Translations under genes and position numbers: made by a program
Assembly: GCA_018336195.1 (NCBI GenBank)
Contig: JAGXQV010000024.1
Location: 61,478 to 125,477, forward strand
Origin: Sulfuricella sp.
Lineage (GTDB): Bacteria; Pseudomonadota; Gammaproteobacteria; Burkholderiales; Sulfuricellaceae
Direction of reading: 5' to 3'
Length of the DNA stretch: 64,000 bases
Notes under the pieces: generated by a model
What the model saw: only the letters and a program-made list of their open reading frames with translations
Databases searched by the model: none
Told to the model about the DNA's origin: nothing
Shown: piece after piece, positions 1 through 9,492 of the stretch
Layout: each line of letters begins with the position of its first letter
How positions within the stretch are numbered: position 1 is the first letter of the stretch

Positions 1-1122
1 AGCCAAAGCATCCATCGTCTTGAGTTCGACGCCGTATTCGTGGCGCGCTTCTTCGACATCCGCCAGAGGGTCGTGAACCTGCACCTTCACGCCGTAGTCC
101 TGAAGCTCGCGGATAATGTCGATCACCCGCGAATTACGCAAATCCGGGCAATCTTCCTTGAAGGTCAAGCCCAACACGGTAACGGTGGAACCCAGCACAT
201 TATGCCCGGCCCGGATCATTTCCTTCACCGCCCGTTGTGCGATGAAGCGCCCCATCCCGTCATTGATCCGCCGTCCGGCAAGAATCACCTGGGGAATATA
301 GCCGAGCTTTTCCGCTTTATGGGTCAGGTAATAGGGGTCCACCCCGATGCAATGACCGCCGACCAACCCTGGTTTGAAGTTGAGAAAATTCCACTTGGTG
401 CCGGCGGCTTCCAACACCTCGTTGGTGTCGATGTCCATCACGTCGAAAATCAGGGCCAGTTCGTTCATCAGGGCGATATTCAGGTCGCGCTGGGTATTTT
501 CGATCACTTTAGCGGCTTCTGCGGCCTTGATGGAACCAGCACGATGCACGCCGGCAACCACAACCGACTCATAGACCTGCGCAACGATTTCCAGCGTTTC
601 CGCATCTTGACCGGAAACCACTTTCTTGATCTTGGTAAAGGTGTGCTCTTTGTCGCCGGGATTGATGCGTTCAGGGCTATAACCCACCTTGAAATCCTCT
701 CCGCACTTCAAACCCGAAAGCCGCTCCAGCACCGGCACGCAGTCTTCCTCGGTGGCTCCGGGATAAACGGTGGACTCGTAGACGACGATATCCCCCCGCT
801 TCAGAGCCTTACCCACCGTTTCTGAAGCACGGATAACCGGGGTCAAATCCGGTTGGTGTGCGTCATCCACTGGGGTGGGCACCGCGACGATATGAAAGTT
901 TGCGGCACGCAAATCTTCAATACTGGCGGTATAAAGTATATCTGCCGCCTTGAGATCGACGGCTTCCACTTCTCCGGTCCGGTCGTGACCGGACTTAAGT
1001 TCTTCAATACGCTGCTGGTTGATATCGAACCCAACCGTCCTGGCACTTTTTCCAAAAGCAACGGCAACCGGCAAGCCGACATACCCCAGACCAATTACGG
1101 AAATCACTCTATTCGCGGCCAT
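1..1122 (-). CDS. tviB: UDP-N-acetylhexosamine 6-dehydrogenase, TviB/WbpO type (3' end cut by window edge)
   Basis: Nucleotide-sugar dehydrogenase of the UDP-Glc/GDP-Man dehydrogenase superfamily, which oxidises C6 of a UDP-HexNAc to a uronic acid with two NAD+. The minus-strand reading frame is open from ATG at 1122 to position 1 (374 codons). It starts with a Rossmann motif ([10 protein letters not shown], about residues 8-17), has VPTPVD and [13 protein letters not shown] in the cofactor/substrate region, and the catalytic-cysteine motif [12 protein letters not shown] with Cys258. The sequence [10 protein letters not shown] and the [16 protein letters not shown] stretch are typical of the TviB/WbpO branch rather than of UDP-glucose dehydrogenase. 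The C-terminal UDP-binding domain runs off the window. It would supply a HexNAcA precursor for the polysaccharide made by this locus. Exact substrate (GlcNAc or GalNAc) cannot be read from sequence alone. Confidence 0.88.
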   Translation of the reverse strand, partial: MAANRVISVIGLGYVGLPVAVAFGKSARTVGFDINQQRIEELKSGHDRTGEVEAVDLKAADILYTASIEDLRAANFHIVAVPTPVDDAHQPDLTPVIRASETVGKALKRGDIVVYESTVYPGATEEDCVPVLERLSGLKCGEDFKVGYSPERINPGDKEHTFTKIKKVVSGQDAETLEIVAQVYESVVVAGVHRAGSIKAAEAAKVIENTQRDLNIALMNELALIFDVMDIDTNEVLEAAGTKWNFLNFKPGLVGGHCIGVDPYYLTHKAEKLGYIPQVILAGRRINDGMGRFIAQRAVKEMIRAGHNVLGSTVTVLGLTFKEDCPDLRNSRVIDIIRELQDYGVKVQVHDPLADVEEARHEYGVELKTMDALA

Positions 1123-1425
1123 AACGACTCTTAATAATTTGAAAATTCAGCATATTTCCCGCATTGCACAACCGGCACACGGGACCTAAAAAAGGGTGGA
1201 AGTTTCGCACAAACCCTGTTGCGAGGCAAACGCATTTCTTTGAAGATCGCTCCCTGACCCCACTGAAGGCTGAGAAATATCTTCAACCTTGAGGTTCATG
1301 TGCGCCAGGGCACCGGAATACGCTGGTCAACGCTAAAGATCGGTTTCGAAACATGCTTGTTTTGTTTTCCAGATTCAGTCTTTTTGAATCCCCCGCGCCC
1401 CAGCAAATCACTCGTCAGTCCGTCC
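1123..1425. other. Intergenic region upstream of the dehydrogenase
   Basis: About 300 bases without a credible gene, between the two-domain glycosyltransferase and the dehydrogenase, both read leftward. A weak ribosome-binding stretch (AAGAG) sits just before the dehydrogenase ATG. I see no convincing promoter hexamer pair, terminator hairpin or repeat. The short frames across it are not supported by any recognisable protein. Confidence 0.5.
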
Positions 1426-3591
1426 TCACGACGGAAAAAAACGCTGAAGCTTGTCATAAAACACATGGCGCAACATATATGGCGCCACCGCCCGCCGGAT
1501 CTCGACATCACTGACCGGGCGGCCATGGCAGCGTTCGCGTAGCCGGGTCATCTCCTTGAAACCGACGTCACCAATTTCAACGGAAGTTTTCTGCTGCGAA
1601 TGAACCCGAAACGCCGCAATAAAACGAGGCAGCCGCACAAATTTCGCGCCGGCATCGCGCAAACGCAATAACAAGTCCCAATCCATCGCGAAATGGAAGC
1701 TTTCATCCAGCGACCCACCGATTTCTTCCCACACCCGCCGCCGCCAGAATAACGTTTCCTGCGGAATAAAATCAGCCCAGGAAAGCACTTGGTCGTCATG
1801 GGGCGGCAATACCCAGCGCCCGATTTCCCAATCATTCTCGTCAATCAGGATACGATGGCCGTACACCACATCGACATCAGAATTTCTGGAGAAAAAGTCC
1901 GCCACATAATGCAACACACCGGGCAGGAGGATATCGTCGGAATTTAGGTAAGCCATGATTTCGCCGTGGGCATGCGCAAAACCAAGGTTAATGGCATGGG
2001 TCTGCCCATTGTCTTTACCAGACTGCCAATGCGTCAGGAATCCGCCGAAACGCTCCAGCACATCGACGGAAGCGTCCGATGAACCACCATCCTGCACGAT
2101 GTATTCGAGGTTTTCATAGCCTTGGTCTTTCACGCTTTGTATCGTGCGCTCCAGAAAAACCGCCTGATTATAGGAGGGAGTAACGATGGAAATGCTCGGA
2201 AGCGGTTCTGCCGCCCTTGCAGACTGATAGTGGGTCGGCAATACCAGTTCACGCGGCGGGTATTGGCGCAGAACCCCCATACGTGGGTAAAAGAGAGGCC
2301 CAAGCCAGGCCTTGGTCGAGGCCATCACACCTAGAAACAAGGAACGGACTTTCACCAACACCTTGCCAATCAAATTGGTTCTTTCAAGAAAACGGACACG
2401 CTCGTCCAGCTGGAAGATCACCTTTTCTCTTTCTTCACATATCCCTTGAAGGAACCGAGTATCCTTGTCATAAGCAGACTTCAACGAATTGATTTCTGCA
2501 TCCTTGGTATCGCAATCAGCTTTAAGTGAGCTAATTTCTTTATCCTTGGTATTGCAATCGGCTTTGAGCGTACGAATTTCCCCCTCTTTGAAGATTCGCC
2601 CGGTCTCCGCATCGGCGAACTGCTGCAACAACAACCCGATTATGTCGATGCCAGCTTGGAGAGGCGCAATTCCCGTGGCGCTGGAATTCGTGATTAACGC
2701 CTCGTTCAGCTTATGTAGCATTAATCTCACATCAATGGACAAATTTTGCGAACCGGTCTTATATAGCAGCTGCTTGAGCGTCAGGTTAAAAATCAGCAGC
2801 AGCGTTGGAAAATGGTCGCCTCCAGATTCGCCGGACAACAACTCCGCGCTCCTCAGCACCAGATTTTCCCCGGCACGAAAGTATCGCTCCAAATCTGTGT
2901 TGGCAACCCCCCACGCGCCTTCGTGTATGCGGTAATACATTAACGGATCGGAAATATGAACAACTTTTTCCAACAAGCCCGCCCGAATTAACAGCATGTA
3001 TTCCACGTAGATTCCCATGCCATCCGCACTAACATCTTCGATGCCGCCTATTCCCTTCAGAAAATCGATATCGAACATACCCATGATACCGATGGCCTTG
3101 ATCTCCCCTAGCAGATATTTTCGGAGGAATTCGGCACCGGAATAAAGTGACGTTTCACCCGAGAAGGTTTTCTTCAAATTGGGACGAGCCAATCCGTAGT
3201 GCAAATCATATGCGGTAAAAACACAAGGCGGAAAATCATGCTTAGTTACAGCATCATTTACCGCCTCAAAAAAGTCAGGCGCATAAAAATCATCATCCGC
3301 GATACAAGTCACGTACCGGCCTCGCACAAACGTGAGCAAATAATTCAAATTGGCCAGTTGCCCTAAATTTGTGGGGTGATTGATTATCCGGACTCGCGCA
3401 TCATTTACCCCAAGAATCTCCTGTGTCAGCGCACCATCTGGATTATTGTTACCAATAATCACTTCGAAGCTTCCAAATGTTTGGCTTAAAATGCTGTCGA
3501 GCGTTTGCCTAAGCAACTCATTTCTATCGAAGGTCGGCAGGCAAATGGAGAAAAGTGGGGCATCTGCTTGTATTTCTGGTAAATCGCTCAT
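1426..3591 (-). CDS. Two-domain family 2 glycosyltransferase with central coiled coil
   Basis: A 721-residue protein with two GT-A family 2 domains. Domain 1 (about 14-225) starts PLFSICLPTFDRNELL and has an acidic metal-site motif IADDDF. Domain 2 (about 475-700) starts SISIVTPSYNQAVFLE, contains VQDGGSSD and the metal-binding stretch YLNSDD, and ends in the FHFAMDWDLLLRL segment usual for this family. Between them (about 340-410) is a charged region in which the phrase SLKADCDTKDAEI is repeated, predicted to be a coiled coil that spaces the two active sites. Such tandem enzymes often add two different sugars in alternation to a repeat unit. It lies 31 bases after the aminotransferase gene and probably belongs to the same transcript. 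Sugar specificity is unknown. ATG at 3591 is the only sensible start. Confidence 0.85.
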   Translation of the reverse strand: MSDLPEIQADAPLFSICLPTFDRNELLRQTLDSILSQTFGSFEVIIGNNNPDGALTQEILGVNDARVRIINHPTNLGQLANLNYLLTFVRGRYVTCIADDDFYAPDFFEAVNDAVTKHDFPPCVFTAYDLHYGLARPNLKKTFSGETSLYSGAEFLRKYLLGEIKAIGIMGMFDIDFLKGIGGIEDVSADGMGIYVEYMLLIRAGLLEKVVHISDPLMYYRIHEGAWGVANTDLERYFRAGENLVLRSAELLSGESGGDHFPTLLLIFNLTLKQLLYKTGSQNLSIDVRLMLHKLNEALITNSSATGIAPLQAGIDIIGLLLQQFADAETGRIFKEGEIRTLKADCNTKDKEISSLKADCDTKDAEINSLKSAYDKDTRFLQGICEEREKVIFQLDERVRFLERTNLIGKVLVKVRSLFLGVMASTKAWLGPLFYPRMGVLRQYPPRELVLPTHYQSARAAEPLPSISIVTPSYNQAVFLERTIQSVKDQGYENLEYIVQDGGSSDASVDVLERFGGFLTHWQSGKDNGQTHAINLGFAHAHGEIMAYLNSDDILLPGVLHYVADFFSRNSDVDVVYGHRILIDENDWEIGRWVLPPHDDQVLSWADFIPQETLFWRRRVWEEIGGSLDESFHFAMDWDLLLRLRDAGAKFVRLPRFIAAFRVHSQQKTSVEIGDVGFKEMTRLRERCHGRPVSDVEIRRAVAPYMLRHVFYDKLQRFFPS

Positions 3592-3622
3592 TTAATCTCA
3601 ACAAAATAACAACGGGTTAGTG

Positions 3623-4744
3623 TCAAATCAATATAGTTTTTAAGGCCGCGCAAACACGCCCCACCGTCTCTTCGTCCATATTCATTCCGCTTGGCAAATT
3701 AACACCATAAGGACTGATCGCATAACTCACCGTATTACGCTGTTTGGCGCGAATGGATTCCAGCAAGCCATCATATGCGGGCAACGAACTCAATGGATGA
3801 AAAAAGGGGCGGGAATCGATGCCATCCTGGGACAGGCGCTCCATCACGTCCTCCTTGGTTAAACCGAGGCACGGATCAAGAATAAGCGAAACCATCCAAT
3901 AAGTATTTCTTGTATCCGGCGCTTCGTAATTCAACGTAACACCCTCGATACCGTCCAACCCTCTGGCATACCACTGGAAAATTTGCCGCTTACGTTCAAT
4001 CAATTCTTCAATCCGCTCCAGTTGCGCCAAGCCGAGTGCAGCCTGCATGCTACTCATCTTGTATTTGTACGCCACCTCAGTATTGAAAAACATTCTGTCG
4101 CCCGGGGGGCGCCCATGGTCACGCAGAACAAGTGCTCGACGATATATATCCTCACGCGCTGTCACTAGCATGCCCCCCTCGCCGGTAGTTAGTGTCTTGG
4201 AACCGTGGAAGCTGAAAACCCCGGCATCCCCAAACCCCCCGGCCTTTTTGCTTTGATATTCAGAACCAATCGCCTCCGCCGCATCTTCAATAACGGCAAT
4301 CCCATGCTTTTCGGCAATTGCGCAAATTTTGTCCATTTCAGGCATATTGCCGTACAAGTCGACTGGGATAATCGCTTTAGTTTTTTCAGTTATGCAAGAG
4401 GCGAACGATTCCGCGGATACACACCATGTCCGAGGATCAATGTCCGCGAAAACAGTAGTCGCCCCCAAATAAGTAATGGGAGCCACCGAGGCGATCCAGG
4501 TGATGTCCGGTACAACAACCTCGTCACCAGGGCAAATGTTCAATGCCGCCAAGGCCAAATGGATAGCGGAGGTACAAGATGGGAGGGCGATTGCGTAGCG
4601 CACACCTAAATACGAGGCAAATGCCTGCTCGAACCGCTCATGGTATACGTTGGCGTTGCCGTACCAGGCATGAGTTACGGCATCGGTTACATATTCGATT
4701 TCCTTGCTGGTAATCCACGGACCAGAAACAGGAATTCGTTTCAC
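3623..4744 (-). CDS. DegT/DnrJ/EryC1/StrS-family sugar aminotransferase (perosamine-synthase-like)
   Basis: PLP-dependent aminotransferase that converts a keto-sugar nucleotide to an amino sugar. The motif SFHGSKTLTTGEGGM carries the PLP-binding lysine, Lys183 counted from the GTG at 4744. This residue is replaced by histidine in the RfbH deoxygenases, so an aminotransferase is favoured over a 3-dehydratase. Other family marks are VPDITWIASVAPI, VIEDAAEAIGSEY and the C-terminal RPFFHPLSSLPAY. I prefer GTG at 4744 to the ATG at 4762: it overlaps the stop of the upstream gene as GTGA and places the conserved RIPVSGPWI at the N-terminus. Length (373 aa) fits the family. Overall sequence is closest in feel to GDP-perosamine synthases, but the nucleotide is not certain. 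Confidence 0.88.
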   Translation of the reverse strand: MKRIPVSGPWITSKEIEYVTDAVTHAWYGNANVYHERFEQAFASYLGVRYAIALPSCTSAIHLALAALNICPGDEVVVPDITWIASVAPITYLGATTVFADIDPRTWCVSAESFASCITEKTKAIIPVDLYGNMPEMDKICAIAEKHGIAVIEDAAEAIGSEYQSKKAGGFGDAGVFSFHGSKTLTTGEGGMLVTAREDIYRRALVLRDHGRPPGDRMFFNTEVAYKYKMSSMQAALGLAQLERIEELIERKRQIFQWYARGLDGIEGVTLNYEAPDTRNTYWMVSLILDPCLGLTKEDVMERLSQDGIDSRPFFHPLSSLPAYDGLLESIRAKQRNTVSYAISPYGVNLPSGMNMDEETVGRVCAALKTILI

Positions 4745-5487
4745 GGCAGCCCACCGACACACTTCAAATAACCGTCGGGTGCGACAGTAATCAATAATTT
4801 TGTTTCCATTTCCCTGTCGATCTGAAAACGATCATTCTTTTTCAAGAACTCCCACACCGCCGTCTTGGGGTTGTTACCCTTTCCCCATGGGCGATCAGGA
4901 TAAGCATCCTCCGGCATATCCTCGATAACCGTATCGAAAACCACGAGATAACTGTCCTTGGTTACCATGGGTGAATAGAGTTCAAGCTCCTTGAGGACAT
5001 GTTGATGAGTATGATTGGAATCCAAGATCACCAGCACTCGTTCCTTGCCTTGCGCGTAAGCGCGGATCTGCTTCACCACTTCGCCGTCAATAGATGACCC
5101 CTCAATCATCCTGATCCGTTTGCTCAAAGGATGCTTCTCGATTTCGACGCGATTATGTGCGCGTATATCAATATCGATCCCGAGCACGATTCCTTCGCCT
5201 CCGATCAACTCCAACATGGACGCATTGAATATTAGCGAGCCACCGCGCGCAATACCTGTTTCAATAACCAAGTCCGGTTTCACCCGCCATATAATTTCCT
5301 GTAGGGCGATTATATCTTGGGGAAACTGTATGATCGGGCGGCCAAGCCATGTGAAATGATAGGAATACTCGTGCTTGGTGCTTGCGACGAACCACTGCTG
5401 CGTCAAATCCGCTAAAGACCTATCCGAAGCCATCTCGCCGATCTTCAGTTGGTTTCTGCCATTAAAACCGTCAACATCTTCTTGCAT
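4741..5487 (-). CDS. CmcI / rhamnosyl O-methyltransferase family protein
   Basis: A 248-residue protein of the cephalosporin hydroxylase (CmcI)/rhamnosyl O-methyltransferase family, a Rossmann-fold SAM-dependent methyltransferase group. The SAM-site stretch LVIETGIARGGS (about residues 94-105) and the acidic IDIDI motif are visible, followed by the family phrase VILDSNHTHQHVLKEL and an acidic VFDTVIEDMPED region that may bind metal. It overlaps the aminotransferase start by four bases. In polysaccharide loci such proteins are usually sugar O-methyltransferases, which suits a cluster with several other methyltransferases. The name hydroxylase in this family is historical and should not be read as an activity here. 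The acceptor is unknown. Confidence 0.82.
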   Translation of the reverse strand: MQEDVDGFNGRNQLKIGEMASDRSLADLTQQWFVASTKHEYSYHFTWLGRPIIQFPQDIIALQEIIWRVKPDLVIETGIARGGSLIFNASMLELIGGEGIVLGIDIDIRAHNRVEIEKHPLSKRIRMIEGSSIDGEVVKQIRAYAQGKERVLVILDSNHTHQHVLKELELYSPMVTKDSYLVVFDTVIEDMPEDAYPDRPWGKGNNPKTAVWEFLKKNDRFQIDREMETKLLITVAPDGYLKCVGGLP

Positions 5488-5557
5488 ATTGTGCCCTCAT
5501 TGTTACTACGTCATTCTAATTCAGCAACAGCCCATCCAAGGCAATTGATCCAGGCCG

Positions 5558-6775
5558 TTACCCAACCAGATTAATACAGACCTGAGCAGCCTTCAGCAAG
5601 GAGAGCACTTCATCCCGATAATTTGAATTCATTAAAATTACGTCGGTAACCCCCCTGACCGGCAACTCGCGGTAGCTGACAATAGGGTGTCCGGTTCCGG
5701 GCAGAAAATATCCCTGTTTCCTGGGATTGATGTCGACCACGCAATCGATAAGATCGCCGACTGGATCCACTTCGTTCGCAAATGTTGCCCCCTTTGCCCC
5801 CCCACCCCATAGAGCAACCTTGCCTTTCGCCGCCAAAAGACGGATTTCTTCCACCTTGGCTTCCAGTGTTCTTTTAGTCGAAATTGAAAATGCTCGCGTC
5901 AATTCCAACATCGCTTCAGGATTGTAATCAACCACCATCTCTGTCCTGCTGGGTGAGGCTTCCACCCACAGGTATTGGCCGCCAAATACGTGTTGAACTT
6001 TATCAACGTTGAATCCGGAAATTTGCATTGCGGTTGCCAATGAATCGGCACTAAACAGCGTGCAATATTCGTAAAAGAAATTCCAGCTAGCCCCGTTGCG
6101 CAAAATCCACTCAACGCAAGGCATTTCGATAAACACTTGGCCATTTTCGGAAGCATCTACTGCTTTCCGCACTGTCTGTAGTAATACAAGAGGGTCCTGT
6201 ACGTGCTCAAGCACATGGCGAATGACCACAAAATCGGCAGAAATCCCGGCGCAATCCGGCCCATAGAAGCACCGATCAAATATCAGCTTGCCATCAAATT
6301 CGTTGAGGGGACCACCATAGCCAGGGTCAAAACCACGGCCCTGGTTTTTGGTTCCGCCGGCAACCAATTGCCTCAGAAACGCCCCATCACCGCAACCAAC
6401 CTCTACAATTCTGCTCTCATTCACCCCCTTTTCAGACAGCAAATATGTTACGAGTTTGTCGAGATGCTCGGAGAAATGTGGTGAACAGGCCTGAGTGCTG
6501 TCGTAGTTGCTACCGTATTCCAACAATGCCGGGTTAAACGTTTGATTGAAAACGAAACCGCATTTATTGCATACCGCCATGGCAATATCGTCACGTGTGA
6601 TGTTCCTAGCGTCCTCATGGCTCACCATGAGCAGATTTTGGTGAACCGGGGCATGCCGCCGGTTCAAAAAAACCTCCGTGTCAGGATTTCCACAAACAGG
6701 GCAAATTACTGCATCAGATTTTATAATTACCCCCTGTTCAACCCGCAACTTCAGAAAACAGTGGGTAAGCGGCAT
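5558..6775 (-). CDS. Zinc-finger SAM-dependent sugar methyltransferase (C-methyltransferase-like)
   Basis: A 405-residue protein with the layout of sugar C-methyltransferases. An N-terminal CPVCGNPD...CNKCG zinc ribbon (about 25-75) is followed by a SAM-binding domain with IVEVGCGDGAFL (about 122-133). The C-terminal domain has VALWGGGAKGATFANEV and the VDINPRKQGYFLPGTGHPI motif shared with the other C-methyltransferase in this cluster. The frame overlaps the end of the RfbC-like gene by 38 bases; ATG at 6775 has an AGAG ahead of it, but a TTG about nine codons later is also possible, since conservation only begins at the zinc ribbon. It lies 70 bases before the CmcI-family gene. Acceptor sugar unknown. 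Confidence 0.82.
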   Translation of the reverse strand: MPLTHCFLKLRVEQGVIIKSDAVICPVCGNPDTEVFLNRRHAPVHQNLLMVSHEDARNITRDDIAMAVCNKCGFVFNQTFNPALLEYGSNYDSTQACSPHFSEHLDKLVTYLLSEKGVNESRIVEVGCGDGAFLRQLVAGGTKNQGRGFDPGYGGPLNEFDGKLIFDRCFYGPDCAGISADFVVIRHVLEHVQDPLVLLQTVRKAVDASENGQVFIEMPCVEWILRNGASWNFFYEYCTLFSADSLATAMQISGFNVDKVQHVFGGQYLWVEASPSRTEMVVDYNPEAMLELTRAFSISTKRTLEAKVEEIRLLAAKGKVALWGGGAKGATFANEVDPVGDLIDCVVDINPRKQGYFLPGTGHPIVSYRELPVRGVTDVILMNSNYRDEVLSLLKAAQVCINLVG

Positions 6776-7277
6776 CTCTACTCGAAATCATCTCAGGTTG
6801 GAAAGGCCATTGGATAGAAAATGCGGGGTCATCCCACCTTACCCCCCCAGCACTATCCGGGTGATACGCCGATGCCATCTGATAATAAACTTCGGTATCG
6901 TCGGCAAGCGTGAGAAAGCCATGCGCAAAACCTTTCGGAATGTAAATTGCCTTGCGGTTACCCGCGCTTAGCTCAACACCAACCCAGCACTTGAACGTGG
7001 TGGATTCCGGCCTCAAATCGACAACCACATCGTAGATTGCCCCCACAACGCAACGCACGACCTTTGCTTCCTCGTGTGGTTTTTTCTGATAGTGCATACC
7101 CCGCAGAGTGCCTTTACGCTTGTTGAAAGAAACGCTGCTTTGCACAAAGTTGAAATCGCATCCATGTGCCGCAAATTCCTCACCGCAAAAAGTACGGGCG
7201 AAGAAACCGCGTTCGTCAGGAATCGGCTCAAGCTCAACAACAAACGCTCCTTGAAGTGACAGAGGAGAGAATTTCAC
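6738..7277 (-). CDS. dTDP-4-dehydrorhamnose 3,5-epimerase-like protein (RfbC paralogue of the CDP-sugar module)
   Basis: RmlC-like cupin of 179 residues. The catalytic histidine motif is RGMHYQ (His62), where authentic RmlC has RGLHYQ; RGFFARTF near the N-terminus and IPKGFAHGFLTLADDTEVYYQ in the cupin core follow the family. It overlaps the following methyltransferase frame and starts in an ATGA overlap with the preceding one. A second, more canonical RfbC lies at 24674-25222 within rfbBACD, so this copy probably works on another keto-sugar nucleotide, made by the rfbF-initiated pathway, perhaps as a mono-epimerase. That role is inferred from context. Confidence 0.86.
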   Translation of the reverse strand: MKFSPLSLQGAFVVELEPIPDERGFFARTFCGEEFAAHGCDFNFVQSSVSFNKRKGTLRGMHYQKKPHEEAKVVRCVVGAIYDVVVDLRPESTTFKCWVGVELSAGNRKAIYIPKGFAHGFLTLADDTEVYYQMASAYHPDSAGGVRWDDPAFSIQWPFQPEMISSRDAAYPLFSEVAG

Positions 7278-8518
7278 TCCAACACCTCGACACTAGGGAT
7301 AGGCACTACGAATTTCCCCCCCCACTCACGAACATATCCCATTTGCCCGACGATCTCGTCTTTCAGATTCCACGGCAAAATGAGGACATAGTCAGGCTTC
7401 GTCTCGCTTAGTCTCTCCGGCGCATAAATCGGGATACGAGTTCCTGGCAGGTAGCAGCCCTGCTTATGCGGGCTACGATCCACCGTGTAGTCAAGAAAAT
7501 CCTGTCGAATGCCACAATAGTTGAGCAATGTATTGCCCTTGGCAGGCGCACCATAACCGGCAATATGCTTGCCCTCACGTTTAACAGCAATAAAAAACTC
7601 GAGTAATGCACGCTTAGTTTCGCATACCTGCTCAGCAAAGGCGGCATAGGTAGCAAGGGAAGTCAGCCCCGCCGTCGCTTCGCTCTCTTTCAACTTCGCG
7701 ACGCGTGGTTCTACCGCTTTTGTACTATCCTCGACATGGCGCGCATAGATACGTAGAGAACCGCCATGAGTTGGCAACTCTTCAACATCAAACAAGATCA
7801 ACCCATGCTTGGAGAATACTTTCTCCACCGTAGTAAACGAGAAATACGAGAAGTGTTCGTGGTAGATGGTGTCGAACTGGTTTTCCTGCATCAACCGCAA
7901 TAGATGTGGAAATTCCATAGTGATCGCGCCATCTGCCTTTAGCACAATCTTCATCCCGGCCACAAAATCGTTGAGATCAGGCACATGGGCCAGCACATTG
8001 TTGCCCAGCAAAAGATCTGCCTGAAGACCTTCTTGTTCCAGTTCCCGAGCTGTGGCGACCCCAAAAAATTGCATCCGGGAGGGAATACCTTTTTTTCGTG
8101 CTACTTCGACGACATTGGCTGCCGGCTCTATCCCGAGCACAGGAATATTAGCGTCCTTGAAATATTGCAGCAAATAACCATCATTACTCGCGATTTCAAT
8201 TACCAAGCTTTTCCCGTTAAGCCCGAAACGTTCCGTCACCGTTTCCGTATAGGATTTGGCATGAGCGAGCCAGCTATCGGAATAAGAAGAAAAGTAGGCA
8301 TAGTCGCCAAATATGCTCTGGGGACTTTCGAATTCGGGCAACTGGATGAGAAAGCACTCGCTGCAAACGTACGCATGCAATGGATAGAAGGGCTCCATCT
8401 TCTGCAAAGTATCAGTAGCAACATAAGCATTGGCATATGGCGACATACCCAAATCTGCAAACGTAATCTGCAATGGGCTGGCACAGAAGCGGCACAGGTT
8501 GTGATTGTCAGCAGTCAT
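7274..8518 (-). CDS. NDP-sugar C-methyltransferase, TylCIII/NovU type
   Basis: A 414-residue three-domain methyltransferase of the family that adds a branching methyl group to keto-sugar nucleotides. The zinc-binding N-terminus has CRFCASPLQ and CSECFLIQLPEF. The SAM domain has VIEIASNDGYLLQYF, and the family's FPHLLRLM and DTIYHEHFSYFS motifs follow. The C-terminal domain has IAGYGAPAKGNTLLNY and DRSPHKQGCYLPGTRIPI. The frame can be read from a TTG at 8530, but ATG at 8518 follows a GAGAGCGG ribosome-binding stretch and is the better start. Its stop overlaps the RfbC-like start as ATGA. Together with rfbF this suggests a branched-chain deoxysugar. Confidence 0.9.
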   Translation of the reverse strand: MTADNHNLCRFCASPLQITFADLGMSPYANAYVATDTLQKMEPFYPLHAYVCSECFLIQLPEFESPQSIFGDYAYFSSYSDSWLAHAKSYTETVTERFGLNGKSLVIEIASNDGYLLQYFKDANIPVLGIEPAANVVEVARKKGIPSRMQFFGVATARELEQEGLQADLLLGNNVLAHVPDLNDFVAGMKIVLKADGAITMEFPHLLRLMQENQFDTIYHEHFSYFSFTTVEKVFSKHGLILFDVEELPTHGGSLRIYARHVEDSTKAVEPRVAKLKESEATAGLTSLATYAAFAEQVCETKRALLEFFIAVKREGKHIAGYGAPAKGNTLLNYCGIRQDFLDYTVDRSPHKQGCYLPGTRIPIYAPERLSETKPDYVLILPWNLKDEIVGQMGYVREWGGKFVVPIPSVEVLE

Positions 8519-8535
8519 TACCGCTCTCAAATAGG

Positions 8536-9492
8536 TTATTTTTTTCTTCCGGCATAATAAAAGCCATTGGGATTCATATAGCCCTTGGCAACACTATATT
8601 GGTCAAACGTTGCAAAAACATCGGACAATTGATGCGCCACTTGATCCCCCCCTCTTATTCCGCCAAGGAAGCGATAAATGAAAGAAAATCCCGGTTTAAA
8701 TTCAATCTGGTTATACGCTTTGTTCAAAGCCGCGATGATTTCATCCCCAGAAGAATCATTATCATGGGGGGACTGTCCGCCATTCTCGTTTTTATCGCAT
8801 TCCATGAGGAATTCGTGATAGATCGTTTCGGTAAAACTATCAAAGTTTTCTTGTGTAATATTCGACACTTCTGGATATCGTTCATACCAATGACCGGTTA
8901 TTGATAAAACCAGCCTTAACAAGGCAACAACCGCAGCATCCTGCTTTCTCCATTTTTCATGCCAAGGCTCATAGCATAAAATTATTCCATCTTTTTTCAA
9001 ATGGGTTAGGGATTTGGCGACAACTTCGTCCATATCCGAGAAGTGATGCAATGCGCCCGAAAATATTATTGCATCGAACATTCCGTCAATTGCTTCAAAT
9101 GAAGACAACACATACTCAAGAGAGCCAAACCCTTCGACATACTTGTTATTTTTTAGAGCCTTCTCAGCAAGAAATATAGATTTTTCAGAAATATCTATTC
9201 CTGTAACATGGTGTCCATTTCTTGCAACTTCGAGTGAAATGATGCCTGGGCCACAACCAACATCCAATACTGCCAAACCATTTCCCCCGTAATTTAACAG
9301 GGAGTCATTAAACCATTTAGCAATCTGGCCTAGATAAATCCCCATAAAATGAGGATCGCGGAAAAAGCTTTTATAAAAATATTCACATTTCACCCCATCC
9401 CTTAGATCAGGAACAAAACCAGCACTTTCTCTTTCTTGCATTCTGTCATTAAACGCTTTGGCTTCTTCTTTTTGTTGCTCAGTAAACTTCAT
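8536..9492 (-). CDS. Class I SAM-dependent methyltransferase
   Basis: A 318-residue Rossmann methyltransferase. Motif I is VLDVGCGPGIISLEVA, followed by an acidic GIDISEKSI motif II and FDAIIFSGALHHFSDMDEV, which is typical of UbiE-like small-molecule methyltransferases. The longer frame begins with GTG at 9501, but ATG at 9492 overlaps the stop of the upstream SDR gene (ATGA), so I take that as the start. It lies 17 bases ahead of the C-methyltransferase start, clearly in the same operon. The substrate is not evident; in this context an O- or N-methylation of a sugar is the likely job (inference). Confidence 0.82.
   Translation of the reverse strand: MKFTEQQKEEAKAFNDRMQERESAGFVPDLRDGVKCEYFYKSFFRDPHFMGIYLGQIAKWFNDSLLNYGGNGLAVLDVGCGPGIISLEVARNGHHVTGIDISEKSIFLAEKALKNNKYVEGFGSLEYVLSSFEAIDGMFDAIIFSGALHHFSDMDEVVAKSLTHLKKDGIILCYEPWHEKWRKQDAAVVALLRLVLSITGHWYERYPEVSNITQENFDSFTETIYHEFLMECDKNENGGQSPHDNDSSGDEIIAALNKAYNQIEFKPGFSFIYRFLGGIRGGDQVAHQLSDVFATFDQYSVAKGYMNPNGFYYAGRKK

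Noticed and set aside
3623..4744. The DegT-family gene as an RfbH-type 3-dehydratase of the CDP-sugar pathway
   Set aside because: The PLP lysine is present (Lys183 in HGSKTL), whereas RfbH has histidine there and also needs an iron-sulphur motif that is not seen.
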